From Deinococcus gobiensis I-0 (lineage in GTDB: Bacteria; Deinococcota; Deinococci; Deinococcales; Deinococcaceae), in NCBI RefSeq assembly GCF_000252445.1, contig NC_017792.1, positions 8,037-72,036 of the forward strand: a stretch of DNA of 64,000 nucleotides, written 5' to 3'. This document shows, one piece after another, positions 51,874 to 60,960 of the stretch; the first letter of the stretch is position 1, and each line of letters opens with the position of its first letter. The position numbers and the translations under genes are program-made. Below the pieces are notes generated by a model. That model did not search any database and was not told where the DNA came from. It worked only from the letters and a program-made list of their open reading frames with translations.

Positions 51874-53519
51874 AGCGCCCCTGGACTGAAGACTGGCAGC
51901 TGATCGTCGGCTCGCAAACCCGTACCTATCTGCTTGCTCTGGCCTGGGCAGGAGCGATCGCTGTCCTGATGACTGCCCTCAACCCCCTCGCTACACGCCT
52001 GATCTTCGACGTAGCGGTTACCGAGAAGCGGCTGGACTGGTTGATCGCCATCGCGGCCGCCTCCCTGGTGATCTTTGGACTGCTCCGGTGGTGGGATTTC
52101 CAGGGTGGGCAGTACCAGCAGCGACTGACCAATCGGATGAGTGCCGATCTGACCCGCCGCATGGTCAGTGGCTACTTCCACCTCCCTCCAGAGGTAGTGG
52201 CGCGGCACAACGAGGGCTATTTCGTCGCCAGAACGATGAACGAGGTGGAGCAGACCGTTTCGCCAGTTGTCAGTTCAGGAATTCAGCTGTTACGGGCTGT
52301 CCTGATCTTGGCCACGGCCATGGTCACGGTCCTCCTGCTCTCCTGGCAGCTCACAACAGTCTTGTTGATCATTACGCCAGCACTTTTGCTTCTTGCCCGG
52401 CATTTTTCGGCCCAGCTTCACCAAGACGCCCATGGTGTGCAGGAGAGTACCGCTGCTCAGCAGGAGGTGCATGCTGCGGCCATTGGCGCCTACCGAACGG
52501 TCCGCATGTTCAATCTCGAGGGATTGGCTCTGCACCAGCTCATGCGTTCGGTCGACCATCGCCTGAACGCGGTGTATACCCTGGGCTACCGGTCCGGCAA
52601 ATACGCCACCCTCAGCCGGATCACGCTCAGCATCGCTGAACTGCTCGTCCTGGTCCTGGGGGGCTACGCCGTCATGACGACGTCGCTCACGCTGGGCGGC
52701 CTCATGGCTTATATGGGGGCCTACTGGATGGCGGTAAGTGCCGTACAGAGCCTGATTGACCTGACGCCTCAGGTGCAGGTGCTGCGCTCCAACATCTGGC
52801 GTCTGGCCGATATGCTCGCCCAACAGGACACACAACCAGTCATTCCCGTTGATGCTCCAGTCAACAGTGCCCTGGTGTGGCAGGACGCTTCGTTTGGTCA
52901 GGGGGAGACGGCGACGCTGACAGGAGTCAACATCGATGTGCCCAGGGGCCAGAGGATCCTGGTGCGGGGTGCCAATGGTGCAGGAAAAAGTACCCTTGCC
53001 CTGACTGCCCTGTCCCTCTTGCCACTTCAGAAGGGCTCCGTCCAACGCAGTGGAGACATCAGTGGTCTGGTCGAGCCGGTCAAGTTTCCTTCCTTGCCCC
53101 TGCGTGAGCTGGTGACTCAATTTGATGCCAGCCATGCGGAGGCCCTGATTGAGCAGCTCAATCTGACGCTGCTGATGGACTCCCGCTACGACGAGCTTTC
53201 CCTCGGACAGCGGAAGAAGTTCGCCCTCATGATGACCCTGCTCAAACCGGCGGAGATCTACGTCTTCGACGAGCCTCTGGCAAATCTGGACGATCAGACC
53301 CAGCGCCTAGCTTTCGAACTGATCCTTCGGCACACGGCAGGCAAGACCGTCCTGGCCGTCATGCACGACTCTGCAGAGTTCTCTTCCCACTTCAATCTGG
53401 TGGCTGAAGTCGTCGCTGGGCAGGTCACGGTCCAGCCTCAACAGTCGACTATGGCAAAAGTGTTCGTTCCTCAATTGAAAACACACTCGGGGCTTTCTTG
53501 GAACCCAACGCCTCAGTGA
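51870..53519 (+). CDS. lanT: ABC exporter of the lanthipeptide cluster
   Basis: This 549-residue half-transporter fuses a six-helix membrane domain (LALAWAGAIAVLMTALNPLA, LDWLIAIAAASLVIFGLLRW, LLSWQLTTVLLIITPALLLL among others) to an ATPase. The ATPase has Walker A RGANGAGKSTLALTAL near 368, signature LSLGQRKKF and Walker B IYVFDEPLANLDDQ. There is no N-terminal C39 peptidase domain, so it exports but does not cleave the leader. Its ATG overlaps the LanKC stop by four bases. Confidence 0.9.
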   Translation: MKRPWTEDWQLIVGSQTRTYLLALAWAGAIAVLMTALNPLATRLIFDVAVTEKRLDWLIAIAAASLVIFGLLRWWDFQGGQYQQRLTNRMSADLTRRMVSGYFHLPPEVVARHNEGYFVARTMNEVEQTVSPVVSSGIQLLRAVLILATAMVTVLLLSWQLTTVLLIITPALLLLARHFSAQLHQDAHGVQESTAAQQEVHAAAIGAYRTVRMFNLEGLALHQLMRSVDHRLNAVYTLGYRSGKYATLSRITLSIAELLVLVLGGYAVMTTSLTLGGLMAYMGAYWMAVSAVQSLIDLTPQVQVLRSNIWRLADMLAQQDTQPVIPVDAPVNSALVWQDASFGQGETATLTGVNIDVPRGQRILVRGANGAGKSTLALTALSLLPLQKGSVQRSGDISGLVEPVKFPSLPLRELVTQFDASHAEALIEQLNLTLLMDSRYDELSLGQRKKFALMMTLLKPAEIYVFDEPLANLDDQTQRLAFELILRHTAGKTVLAVMHDSAEFSSHFNLVAEVVAGQVTVQPQQSTMAKVFVPQLKTHSGLSWNPTPQ

Positions 53520-54166
53520 GATAAAGATTGAAGGATCTCTTTGATCTATTGCTTGGCACTACAGCGTGTTTTCTAAAGTCGTTTCTCTCAGGGCGTGCGT
53601 GATGACCTGGCGGAGGTGAGGGGGGCAACCCATCACCTCCGCCAATGCAAGTCCCCTGCGGCCCAGCACCAGTGCTGACGCTGGGGCCCCTGTAAAGGTG
53701 AACGTGATCCGCGTCTTGGCATAGATCTATCTGCCGCTCGGCCAGCTTCGCCGAGATGTCCTCGGCGTCCCGGAGCAGATTCAGATGTAGGCAGACGTGC
53801 AACGTCGCCTCAATGCCTCCGGGACAGTATGGGGCGCCAGGAGCGCAAGCTCCTCTTTCAAGGTCTGACGGGCCTGGGCTTGCCAGCGCCAGGTGCGGCG
53901 CAGGTGACGGTTGAGATCATCACTGCGCAGCAGATGGAGAAGTGCGTTCGGACTGGCGAAAGCAGGGACCTCGCCAGTCCGAACGCGTTCGCGCAACAGA
54001 GCGGCAATGAAGTCCAGCGCGACCACCACGAAGCCCTAGCGCAACGCCAAGCTCAGGATCTTGAAAAAGATATCAAGATGGAACGCCGTTAGAGAGCTGT
54101 AACAAAAGTATGGGATAGAAAGAATTCTATTGATATATACTTTTTGATAGCTCCCAGGAGGCCCCC
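53520..54166. other. Decayed region between the lanthipeptide cluster and vapBC
   Basis: No intact gene is seen. On the minus strand two frames (53781-54029, LDFIAALLRERVRTGEVPAF; and 53640-53802, LHLNLLRDAEDISAKLAERQ) look like pieces of one frameshifted gene of unknown family. This may be a pseudogene or transposon debris. AT-rich sequence at 54115-54150 probably contains the vapB promoter. Confidence 0.4.
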
Positions 54167-54406
54167 ATGACCACTGCCAAGCTCTTCCTCACCGGCCGCT
54201 CCCAGGCTGTCCGCCTCCCCAAAGCCTTCCGCTTCGAAGGCCAGGAAGTCATCATCAAGCGGGTCTCCAATGGCGTCCTCCTTCTTCCCCAGGACCCGGA
54301 AGGTCAACTCGCCTTCTGGCAGGGCTGGTACACCGCCATTCCCGAGACCGACGTCCCGCTGACCCGCGAGGACCTTCCCCTCCAGGACCGTGACTGGACG
54401 TTGTAA
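54167..54406 (+). CDS. vapB: VapB-type antitoxin
   Basis: This 79-residue protein has an N-terminal AbrB/SpoVT swapped-hairpin fold: AKLFLTGRSQAVRLPKAFRF, with the conserved RSQAVRLPK element, and GQEVIIKRVSNGVLLLP. The C-terminal tail (WYTAIPETDVP...REDLPLQDRDW) would thread into the VapC active site. An AGGAGG lies 5-10 bases upstream. The stop overlaps the vapC ATG (TAATG). It is expected to repress its own promoter with VapC. Confidence 0.92.
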   Translation: MTTAKLFLTGRSQAVRLPKAFRFEGQEVIIKRVSNGVLLLPQDPEGQLAFWQGWYTAIPETDVPLTREDLPLQDRDWTL

Positions 54407-54822
54407 TGTCCGTCACCCACCTCCTCGACACGAACACCTGCATCTACATCATCAACCGTCGTCCCCCAGGCGTCGCTGAAAAGTTCGCGCAGTTTTCACC
54501 GGACGCCATCGGTCTGTCGAGCATCACCCTTGCCGAACTGCATTTTGGCGTAGCCAAGAGCGGCTCGACCAAGAACCTCAAGGCGCTGGAGGCTTTCCTT
54601 GAACCTCTGGAAGTGCTGCCCTTCAGTGCGGCCGCCAGCGTCCTGTATGGCCGCATCCGCACCGAGTTGGAGCGGCAGGGCCAGCCGATCGGCGCGATGG
54701 ATCTCCTGATTGCTGCTCATGCCCTGACCCTGGGCGTCACCCTCGTGACCCACAACCGCAGGGAGTTTGACCGGGTGGCTGGCCTCCAGATCGACAACTG
54801 GTTCAGTCCGGAAGTTCGCTGA
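54406..54822 (+). CDS. vapC: VapC toxin, PIN-domain RNase
   Basis: This 138-residue PIN ribonuclease has acidic metal ligands in HLLDTNTCIYI (Asp), ITLAELHFGVAKS (Glu) and IGAMDLLIAAHAL (Asp). It would cleave tRNA or rRNA when released from VapB. Length and residues are intact, so the pair looks functional. The tail NRREFDRVAGLQIDNW is typical of VapC. Confidence 0.92.
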   Translation: MSVTHLLDTNTCIYIINRRPPGVAEKFAQFSPDAIGLSSITLAELHFGVAKSGSTKNLKALEAFLEPLEVLPFSAAASVLYGRIRTELERQGQPIGAMDLLIAAHALTLGVTLVTHNRREFDRVAGLQIDNWFSPEVR

Positions 54823-54841
54823 ACGGGCGAGCAGCCTGAAT

Positions 54842-54868
54842 ACTCCTATTTCATCAGGAGTTTCTTTC
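54842..54868 (+). terminator. Weak terminator after vapC
   Basis: ACTCCT (54842-54847) pairs with AGGAGT (54856-54861), followed by TTCTTTC. Confidence 0.4.
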
Positions 54869-54906
54869 TGCGCTAAGACAGGCTTTTCCAGACCCATACG
54901 CATGAA

Positions 54907-54970
54907 TTGACAACCCCTGCATAGCGGGCTATATTTAAGGAATCAAGGCGGCCTCCGGGTCGCCTTCTTC
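54907..54970 (+). ncRNA. Promoter-hairpin repeat unit, copy B (possible small RNA)
   Basis: TTGACA at 54907-54912, exactly 17 bases, TATATT at 54930-54935. AAGGCG (54945-54950) pairs with CGCCTT (54961-54966), followed by CTTCTTTG. It is nearly identical in layout to copies at 41688 and 61680; the upstream CCCATACGCATG block is also shared with copy C. Confidence 0.55.
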
Positions 54971-55074
54971 TTTGTGGTCTAGCTGACCTGGGACACTCCA
55001 AAGATCTAATCTCAAGTTGGGAGCTTCCACGGGCCCGAACATCATTCCTCTGGCAACGGGTAGGAGGATTGACC

Positions 55075-55093
55075 AGGGTCTGTGCGACTGAAC
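55075..55093. repeat. 19-bp inverted repeat, left member
   Basis: AGGGTCTGTGCGACTGAAC here is the exact reverse complement of 57995-58013. A diverged third copy (GTTCAGCCGCACAGTCCCTGG) lies at 56060-56080. These are probably IS ends. Confidence 0.7.
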
Positions 55094-55167
55094 GACCCGC
55101 CAAGCAGGATCTAGGACCAGATGCACCTGCCGATGTGGCACTCGCTGTTGACCCTTAGCATTTCAGC

Positions 55168-55989
55168 ATGCCCCTGAAGGTTCGGCCAGTTCCACCGATG
55201 GAAGCGTTGCCCGCTCTCTCGACGTTGTACGGAACCAGCCCAGAGGCATTCCGGCAGGTCACTGAGAGCCTGACCTCCCTCTGTATCGCGGACGATGACG
55301 GCGAACTCCTAGGCGTCCTCGGCTTACGGTTGCCGACCCACTGTGGCTCCGAAGTCATGGGGGGTGCCCTCCCAGGGGAGAATCGCCACTGTGTTGCCGT
55401 GGCGTTGCTTCAAAACGCCCTGAAACGAGAACCCCATCTCGTTGCCTACGGTGAAGAGGAGTTCTTCCCGGAGAACGCGTTGCAGGCCGCGGGTTTCAGC
55501 GTCATCAGTGCCCATACGAAGATGACCGGCCCGCTCCCCACTGGGCAGATTGAGCTTCCCGCTGGTTACCGCCTGGTGCCCCTGGACGAGGTGCAGGAGA
55601 TTCACGACCGTCTGCTGGCTCAGGAGGCGTACCTGGATCAGCCTGGCCATACGGTGGCCACGCTGGACGCGGTGGTGCCGAACGCCTATGGGTCGGATGA
55701 TCGCCTCGGTTTCCTGGCCTACGCTGCTGGGGGCCCACCGGTCGGGGTGGTGCGGGTCTGGTTGGAGGACGGCGAACTCTCGCTGGGGAACCCTGGCGTC
55801 CACCACGCACACCGGGGAACTGGGCTGCGGCAAAGTCTCTTGCTGGCGGCCTGTGCGGCGGCACGGCAGCGGGGGGCCACACGACTGGTGGTGCAGTCCT
55901 GGGGCGAGACCGAGGCAGACCGCCGAGCGGATCAGGAACTTGGCTTACAGCTCGAGACCTCAGTCCCCATCTACGGGACTCGTCGGTGA
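55168..55989 (+). CDS. GNAT-family acetyltransferase
   Basis: This 273-residue protein has a tandem-GNAT layout. The second domain is clearer: LGFLAYAAGGPPVGVVRVWL, LGNPGVHHAHRGTGLRQSLL (the acetyl-CoA pyrophosphate loop R/Q-x-x-G-x-G/A) and AAARQRGATRLVVQSWGETE. The N-terminal half (LCIADDDGELLGVLGLRLPT) is a degenerate copy. Substrate unknown. It lies alone between repeats that resemble IS ends. Confidence 0.8.
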   Translation: MPLKVRPVPPMEALPALSTLYGTSPEAFRQVTESLTSLCIADDDGELLGVLGLRLPTHCGSEVMGGALPGENRHCVAVALLQNALKREPHLVAYGEEEFFPENALQAAGFSVISAHTKMTGPLPTGQIELPAGYRLVPLDEVQEIHDRLLAQEAYLDQPGHTVATLDAVVPNAYGSDDRLGFLAYAAGGPPVGVVRVWLEDGELSLGNPGVHHAHRGTGLRQSLLLAACAAARQRGATRLVVQSWGETEADRRADQELGLQLETSVPIYGTRR

Positions 55990-56130
55990 CGTCACAGAGA
56001 TGGGGGGCACGGAACACAGATGAACCCTGGGGTTGTGTTGCCCCGCCATTTTTCCGCTGAGTTCAGCCGCACAGTCCCTGGCTCGTCTCAGGAAGGAGGG
56101 AGCGCCATATCTCAAGTTGCACGCATCAGC

Positions 56131-56159
56131 TTGACAGTACTCCTACTTAGGCAGACTAT
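56131..56159 (+). promoter_or_regulatory. Likely promoter of the PadR operon
   Basis: TTGACA at 56131-56136, a 17-base spacer and GACTAT at 56154-56159 lie about 80 bases upstream of the PadR ATG. CTAC...GTAG half-sites overlap the -10 region and may be part of the operator. Confidence 0.4.
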
Positions 56160-56240
56160 GTAGACAGACAGAGCTCTGGCTGGGCCGCAACCGGGTGGGA
56201 CGCCGCCGGGCCAACGCCCATATTTTTCTGTGGAGGTCCC

Positions 56241-56573
56241 ATGAACCCCGACCTGCTGCGCGGCAACCTTGACCTCATTCTCCTCTCGCTTCTCGAAGAA
56301 CGCCCGCTCTACGGCTTCGCCATCATTCAGGAGGCCAAACTCCGTACGGACGGCTACTTCGACTTCAAGGAGGGCAGTCTCTACCCGGCCCTGCACCGGC
56401 TGGAGCAAGACGGCCTGATCGCCGCGCACCTGGGCGAGATGGGCCGCAACGGCAAGCCACGCCGGTATTACGCCCTGACCGACCCGGGCAGGCAGGCGCT
56501 GGGGGCCAAGCGTAAAGAGTTCCGCAGCTTTACCGGCGCGGTGGGCCGCCTGACGGGTGGGGGGATGGGATGA
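56241..56573 (+). CDS. PadR-family transcriptional regulator, second module
   Basis: This 110-residue PadR winged-helix repressor contains LLRGNLDLILLSLLEERPLY, FKEGSLYPALHRLEQDGLIA and RRYYALTDPGRQALGAKRKE. A GTGGAGGTCCC ribosome site precedes the ATG. It overlaps the membrane protein at 56570 by four bases. It is paralogous to the regulator at 43177. Confidence 0.92.
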   Translation: MNPDLLRGNLDLILLSLLEERPLYGFAIIQEAKLRTDGYFDFKEGSLYPALHRLEQDGLIAAHLGEMGRNGKPRRYYALTDPGRQALGAKRKEFRSFTGAVGRLTGGGMG

Positions 56574-57721
56574 CCGGGCACCTGTGGGGCCTGCGAAGTC
56601 AGGCAGCGTTGCAACTGTACCTGCGCCGCGCGACCTGGGGCCTCCCGCTGGCCCGACGGCAGACAGTGTGGGACGAACTCGAAGAACACGTGCTGGAGCG
56701 CGCTGCCCATCTGGAAGTGCAGGGGACGCTACCCGCCGAAGCTCTGGACCGCGCGCTGAGAGAACTGGGGCCGCCCCTGCGGATCAGCGCCGGAATGAAC
56801 GGGGTGTACAACATGCCGAAACTCGTGATGCTGGGCACGGCCGCCACGCTGGCCGTCAGTGGGGCGCTGTACGCCCTGGCCGGCGGGGCTGGAGGGAAGA
56901 CGGTCACCTTGCTGGTGCTGGAAGATGGGCCGGCCAAGCCCTGTACTCAGGGGGCGGAAGCTCCTTTACCCCTGCCCGTGGTGTCCAAAGACAAATTCTC
57001 GACCTGTTACCAGGACGACAGCCGACGTCGGCGCGGGGCCTTCTTGAGTTTCGGGACGGTGCAGGCAGCCTGGCAGGCCATCGGAGGCGAGGCAAATATT
57101 CAGCCGGATGGGCGATTGAAACTCACCTTCCCTGAAGGTGGCTATACGGTCATGCCGCGCGAGTTCAATATTGGTGGGGAAGGCTATGTCATGGCCGCCC
57201 GACTGTTGGCAGAATTATCCAACACATGGGGCAAGGCGCAGCTGATCGTCAGCGGTTTTGACCGTCCTGTACTGCATCTGGGGGAGACAGTCATCCGACT
57301 GGGAGATGGCACGGTTTCGATAGGCGACGCGTTCTACAGCGAGGTGGCCGGGCAGGTCATTGGCGCCCTGGCTTACCGCCCAGACGTGCCCTACAGCGCC
57401 GAGATGCTCTACGCCTCGGCGACCGACGCCACCCAGACCGTTCATACGGGTCTGCCGGCAGGTGAGGTGGTCGTGGCCCTGCAACGGGAAGGAAAGGACC
57501 GCTTCCGGATCGCCTATGGCCCTGTCGGCGCGGACGGCGTGGTGCGGTTCAAGTTGGGGCGGGGGCAGGTGCGGTTCGTCGCTTCCGCTGCCGAGCTGGA
57601 GCCAGTCCAATCCGGCCAGTCGACCCCGACGCTCCTCGTACGGGTCAGCAACGTGCCCCTGAACAAACTGCAGGGAGGCGTCCTCTCACCTGCCCAGCTT
57701 CGGCTGCTTCGCTCTCGGTAG
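56570..57721 (+). CDS. Membrane-anchored permease-prefix/HAAS-like protein, second module
   Basis: This 383-residue protein has the same architecture as the one at 42002. An N-terminal helical prefix domain (RQTVWDELEEHVLERAAHLE, then DRALRELGPPLRISAGM) is followed by one membrane helix (LGTAATLAVSGALYALAGG). A large extracytoplasmic part contains copper-amine-oxidase-N-like segments (PEGGYTVMPREFNIGGEGYV, then LGETVIRLGDGTVSIGDAFY). It is presumably controlled by the coupled PadR protein. Function unknown. Confidence 0.65.
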   Translation: MTGHLWGLRSQAALQLYLRRATWGLPLARRQTVWDELEEHVLERAAHLEVQGTLPAEALDRALRELGPPLRISAGMNGVYNMPKLVMLGTAATLAVSGALYALAGGAGGKTVTLLVLEDGPAKPCTQGAEAPLPLPVVSKDKFSTCYQDDSRRRRGAFLSFGTVQAAWQAIGGEANIQPDGRLKLTFPEGGYTVMPREFNIGGEGYVMAARLLAELSNTWGKAQLIVSGFDRPVLHLGETVIRLGDGTVSIGDAFYSEVAGQVIGALAYRPDVPYSAEMLYASATDATQTVHTGLPAGEVVVALQREGKDRFRIAYGPVGADGVVRFKLGRGQVRFVASAAELEPVQSGQSTPTLLVRVSNVPLNKLQGGVLSPAQLRLLRSR

Positions 57722-58101
57722 GGCGTGGAAGATTGCCTGACAAGCACTGCCTGCATTTCGGCCGGCGATGGGAAAGCAGAGGTCACAAGCCCACTCTTCC
57801 TTTTGTCCCCCCGCTGGCTCTAACGAACTACCCTGGGGTATACGCGGCTGAAATTCGAACTGACGGCCACAGCATGAGCTGACATGCGCACCCTTTTCGA
57901 GAAAGATCATCCCAGAAACATCGGTGGCAGAGCCTGCTACTGACGGTCACTCAGAGCTGTTCATGTACGCGCTGACTAACCCTCCTATAGCTGAGTTCAG
58001 TCGCACAGACCCTAGTAAGAACAATGGGTAGACCACTCAGATGAAAAGGCTGGGCCAAGCACGGATCCTCGCTCTGGCCCAGCTTGGGGTTGCGTGGTGT
58101 C
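57722..58101. other. Gene-free stretch with an IS-like end
   Basis: No gene is supported here. It contains the right member of the 19-bp inverted repeat (57995-58013). Confidence 0.5.
57995..58013. repeat. 19-bp inverted repeat, right member
   Basis: GTTCAGTCGCACAGACCCT is the exact reverse complement of 55075-55093; the pair encloses the acetyltransferase and PadR module. Confidence 0.7.
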
Positions 58102-60960
58102 TCAGCTTGCCTCGTAGGCTTGCCGGATCAAGGGGCGCAGGTCCTCCAGATCCGCCGATTGCGTGAGGGTGTCGGCGAAGTATCCCGGTCCCCACTCGAC
58201 GATGAAGCCGCTGTCCACCGGCTGGCCCCGGCCCGTGGGGTTGTCCAGCGTCCCGAAGTCACGGCGCAGGGCCAAGAAGACGCTATCGCTATTGACGTAC
58301 GCCCGCGCGATCTCGCGCTGGCCTGCCAGGTAGCGGTCAGACGTGCGGGTGCTCTGGACGCTCATTTCCTCGCCGAGGGCTGCAAAGAGGTCACGCATCT
58401 CCCGGGCCAGCTGCCGCACCTGGGGCTGGCGATAGGCCAGACCCTGCGCCATCTGCGCGTGGGCAGCCCGGATCAGGGGGAGGGCACGTGTGGCGTCGGC
58501 CGGCGAGGCGAGGCTCAGCGTCCAGCGGTCTCTGGCCCGGGCCTCCCAGCCGGCAAACATCTCGGCTGGCAGCAGATCGGGGTCGCGCGGCTGCACTTCA
58601 ACCCGGATCATGCCGGAGCGTGGAACACCCGACACCAGCAGGGGACGGCCGTAGCCCACGTAATACTGCGTGGTGTACCGAGTGAGCTGAGGATCGAGGT
58701 CGAGCAGAGCCTGCTCGAACGCTCCAAGTGCAGTTATCGACTCTCCACTGAGCTGGGCCAGGGTATCCGCGACGGTGTGGGCCGGTGTGGGTGCAGGGGC
58801 CACTGCCGTCCGGGCCAGCTGGTAGTTCAGGGCCTGCTGCACCAGCTCAAAGAAGGCGTCAAGCGAGGTATCGGGCCTGACAACCACCTCCGCGTTGCCG
58901 TTGCCAGCCCGGCCGATGTGGGTAACGTCCCGGGCTAGGCCATGCGGGTCGTCCAGCGCCGGGAAGGGCAGGTTAAGCCAGCACTTGACCGTCCCCAGCG
59001 CCGGCTGCGGCACGATGTCGCAGAAGTTGGTGCCCCGGATCTTGTACGCGACGTACTGCGAGGTCGGCACCTCCTCAACATCGGGAAGGCCCAGGAGCAG
59101 TTCACGCAGTTCGTCGAAGCGGACGCGCAGAGAAGGGGCGAGGTTGTGCAGGTGGCGGTCGAGGGTCGGCAGATCCTGGCTGGCCGCCCGAACTGTCTGC
59201 GCCGCCAGCAGTTCCGGGCTGGGGGTCACCATCGGCCAGATCAGGAGCGCCCGCCCGACCAGCCGCTGGGCACGCTCCTGGATGCGCTGTTCGTTCCACT
59301 CGCTCAGCTCGGCCAATTCCTGGTTGAGCAGCAGGTGGCTGGACTTGAAGCCCTGGCCCTGTTGTCCACTGCCCATCAGGTCGCGTTTTTCCAGGAAGGG
59401 ACGGTCGCTGTACTCGGCGTTGTAGCCGGTCAGGGTCAGGTTGCCCAGGGTATGCAGGTAGCGGCCCTGAACCTCCTGCCAGTGCTCGCCCAGCATCGCG
59501 CGCCACTCCGCACTCAGGTTCTTGTTCTGCGGCAGGATGTGCTCGATGGTGTAGTTACCGGGATTGACCGGTTCTTTGCTTCCAAAGTTCTCCAGCCGCC
59601 CCAGGGTGTAGCGGCTCAGATTGCGCCGGGTGTACAGGTCGCGCGCTGTCAGCTCACGGCTGAACTCGTCGTCAGTCGGGAAGCGCAGGTAGGAACGCTG
59701 CTGGTACAACTGATCCTGGAACGCCTGAAGGTAGGGGTGGCCGCGCAGCTGCCCCGGCAGGGCTGGGAAGAACTTGTTGAGGCCCTGGGTGCCGACACCA
59801 CACACCCAGCGGCGGTACAGGTAGGTTTCCAGGACACTCAGCACACCCAGCAAGTCGGCCTGGGGCAGCTCACCCGTCTGCCAGGCGGTGTAGGCGTCGA
59901 GCACCAGCGGGTACCACACGTCCAGGTCCAGCGACCGCAGACTCAGCAACGCCTGTCTGACCTCGGGGTCTTTTTCGTGCGCCTCGGGGTTGAGGAGCGC
60001 CGCGTAGTAGCGGGCGGCCTGTGCCAATTCCCGCACCAACGGCTCCAGTCCGGGCGTGCCCTGTTCCTTCTCGACGTAGTGCTTGAACGCCCGGTACACC
60101 TCGTTCAGGCGGGCCGGCACGGGATTCTTGCTGTGCAGGCTGAGGTAGTCGCGGATGAAACGGTCGAAGGCGTCGGGTTCCGCGCCCTCGAACTGCCGCT
60201 CCATCGGGAACCAGAAGTCCGCGTACAGCTTCTCCTGCGCTGGCCCAGCGAACTTCATCAGCACGTAGTTGCGGATGCGGTCGGCCTCGGTGAGGTCCAT
60301 CCCGGTGCTGTTCATGCTGTCGAAGATGAGCTGGGGATCGTCCTCGCCGGCTTTGAGGGCGATCCGAACGACCTGGAGGCGTTGCAGGCCGGCATACACC
60401 TCGGCGAGGTCCACCCCCGGCTTCTGAAGCTGGGCCGTGAAGAAGTTCAGCGTGTCCAGGACGCGGGGAGAAGGGTCGGCGGGCAACGGCGTATGCGCGT
60501 GCTCCAGGCTCTCGAGCAGACGACTCAGGGTGTCGCGGTCGCGCTGGGTCAGCACCAGTTTGTGATGGAGCAGGCCACTCACATCCGGGTTGACCAGGAG
60601 ATTCTTGCGGAGATTCTCGGCGGTCACGCTGACGGTAGACCCGTCCTTTTCCACCTTGAAGCCGCCCGTCTCGTGGAGGCGGCGCACCAGCGCGACGAGG
60701 AACAGGACGGTGGTGGTCAGGCGCTGTTGGCCGTCGATCAGCAGCGCCTGCGTGACGTCGGCCATGTCGTCGTCGCTGGTCGTCACGTAGACCACCGAGC
60801 CGGTGAAGTGCGGGCGGCCTTCACGACCGGCCTCCAGCACGTCGGTCCATAACCGCTCGACCTGTTCCTGGCCCCAGGAGTAGGTGCGCTGATAGATCGG
60901 CACGCGGTATTGCCGTCCCCCCTGGAGGACCTTGAACAGCTGCACTGCTTCTGCCTTCAT
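58102..60960 (-). CDS. GmrSD-like type IV restriction protein (DUF262-DUF1524-DUF5655)
   Basis: This 952-residue protein starts at the ATG at 60960; the frame upstream lacks similarity. The N-terminal DUF262 ParB-like NTPase region has YRVPIYQRTYSWGQEQVERL, LLIDGQQRLTTTVLFLVALV and LIFDSMNSTGMDLTEADRIR. The middle DUF1524 HNH-type nuclease has NYTIEHILPQNKNLSAEWRA and LHTLGNLTLTGYNAEYSDRP. A DUF5655-like module follows (YVAYKIRGTNFCDIVPQPAL, KCWLNLPFPALDDPHGLARD, VTHIGRAGNGNAEVVV), then a ~200-residue C-terminal region. Such proteins cut modified (e.g. glucosylated) phage DNA. It is a single gene and probably a further defence layer. Confidence 0.88.
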   Translation of the reverse strand: MKAEAVQLFKVLQGGRQYRVPIYQRTYSWGQEQVERLWTDVLEAGREGRPHFTGSVVYVTTSDDDMADVTQALLIDGQQRLTTTVLFLVALVRRLHETGGFKVEKDGSTVSVTAENLRKNLLVNPDVSGLLHHKLVLTQRDRDTLSRLLESLEHAHTPLPADPSPRVLDTLNFFTAQLQKPGVDLAEVYAGLQRLQVVRIALKAGEDDPQLIFDSMNSTGMDLTEADRIRNYVLMKFAGPAQEKLYADFWFPMERQFEGAEPDAFDRFIRDYLSLHSKNPVPARLNEVYRAFKHYVEKEQGTPGLEPLVRELAQAARYYAALLNPEAHEKDPEVRQALLSLRSLDLDVWYPLVLDAYTAWQTGELPQADLLGVLSVLETYLYRRWVCGVGTQGLNKFFPALPGQLRGHPYLQAFQDQLYQQRSYLRFPTDDEFSRELTARDLYTRRNLSRYTLGRLENFGSKEPVNPGNYTIEHILPQNKNLSAEWRAMLGEHWQEVQGRYLHTLGNLTLTGYNAEYSDRPFLEKRDLMGSGQQGQGFKSSHLLLNQELAELSEWNEQRIQERAQRLVGRALLIWPMVTPSPELLAAQTVRAASQDLPTLDRHLHNLAPSLRVRFDELRELLLGLPDVEEVPTSQYVAYKIRGTNFCDIVPQPALGTVKCWLNLPFPALDDPHGLARDVTHIGRAGNGNAEVVVRPDTSLDAFFELVQQALNYQLARTAVAPAPTPAHTVADTLAQLSGESITALGAFEQALLDLDPQLTRYTTQYYVGYGRPLLVSGVPRSGMIRVEVQPRDPDLLPAEMFAGWEARARDRWTLSLASPADATRALPLIRAAHAQMAQGLAYRQPQVRQLAREMRDLFAALGEEMSVQSTRTSDRYLAGQREIARAYVNSDSVFLALRRDFGTLDNPTGRGQPVDSGFIVEWGPGYFADTLTQSADLEDLRPLIRQAYEAS

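Noticed and set aside
58942..60852. 636-codon plus-strand frame opposite the GmrSD-like gene
   Set aside because: The minus strand shows DUF262, DUF1524 and DUF5655 motifs in order; the plus frame is a shadow.
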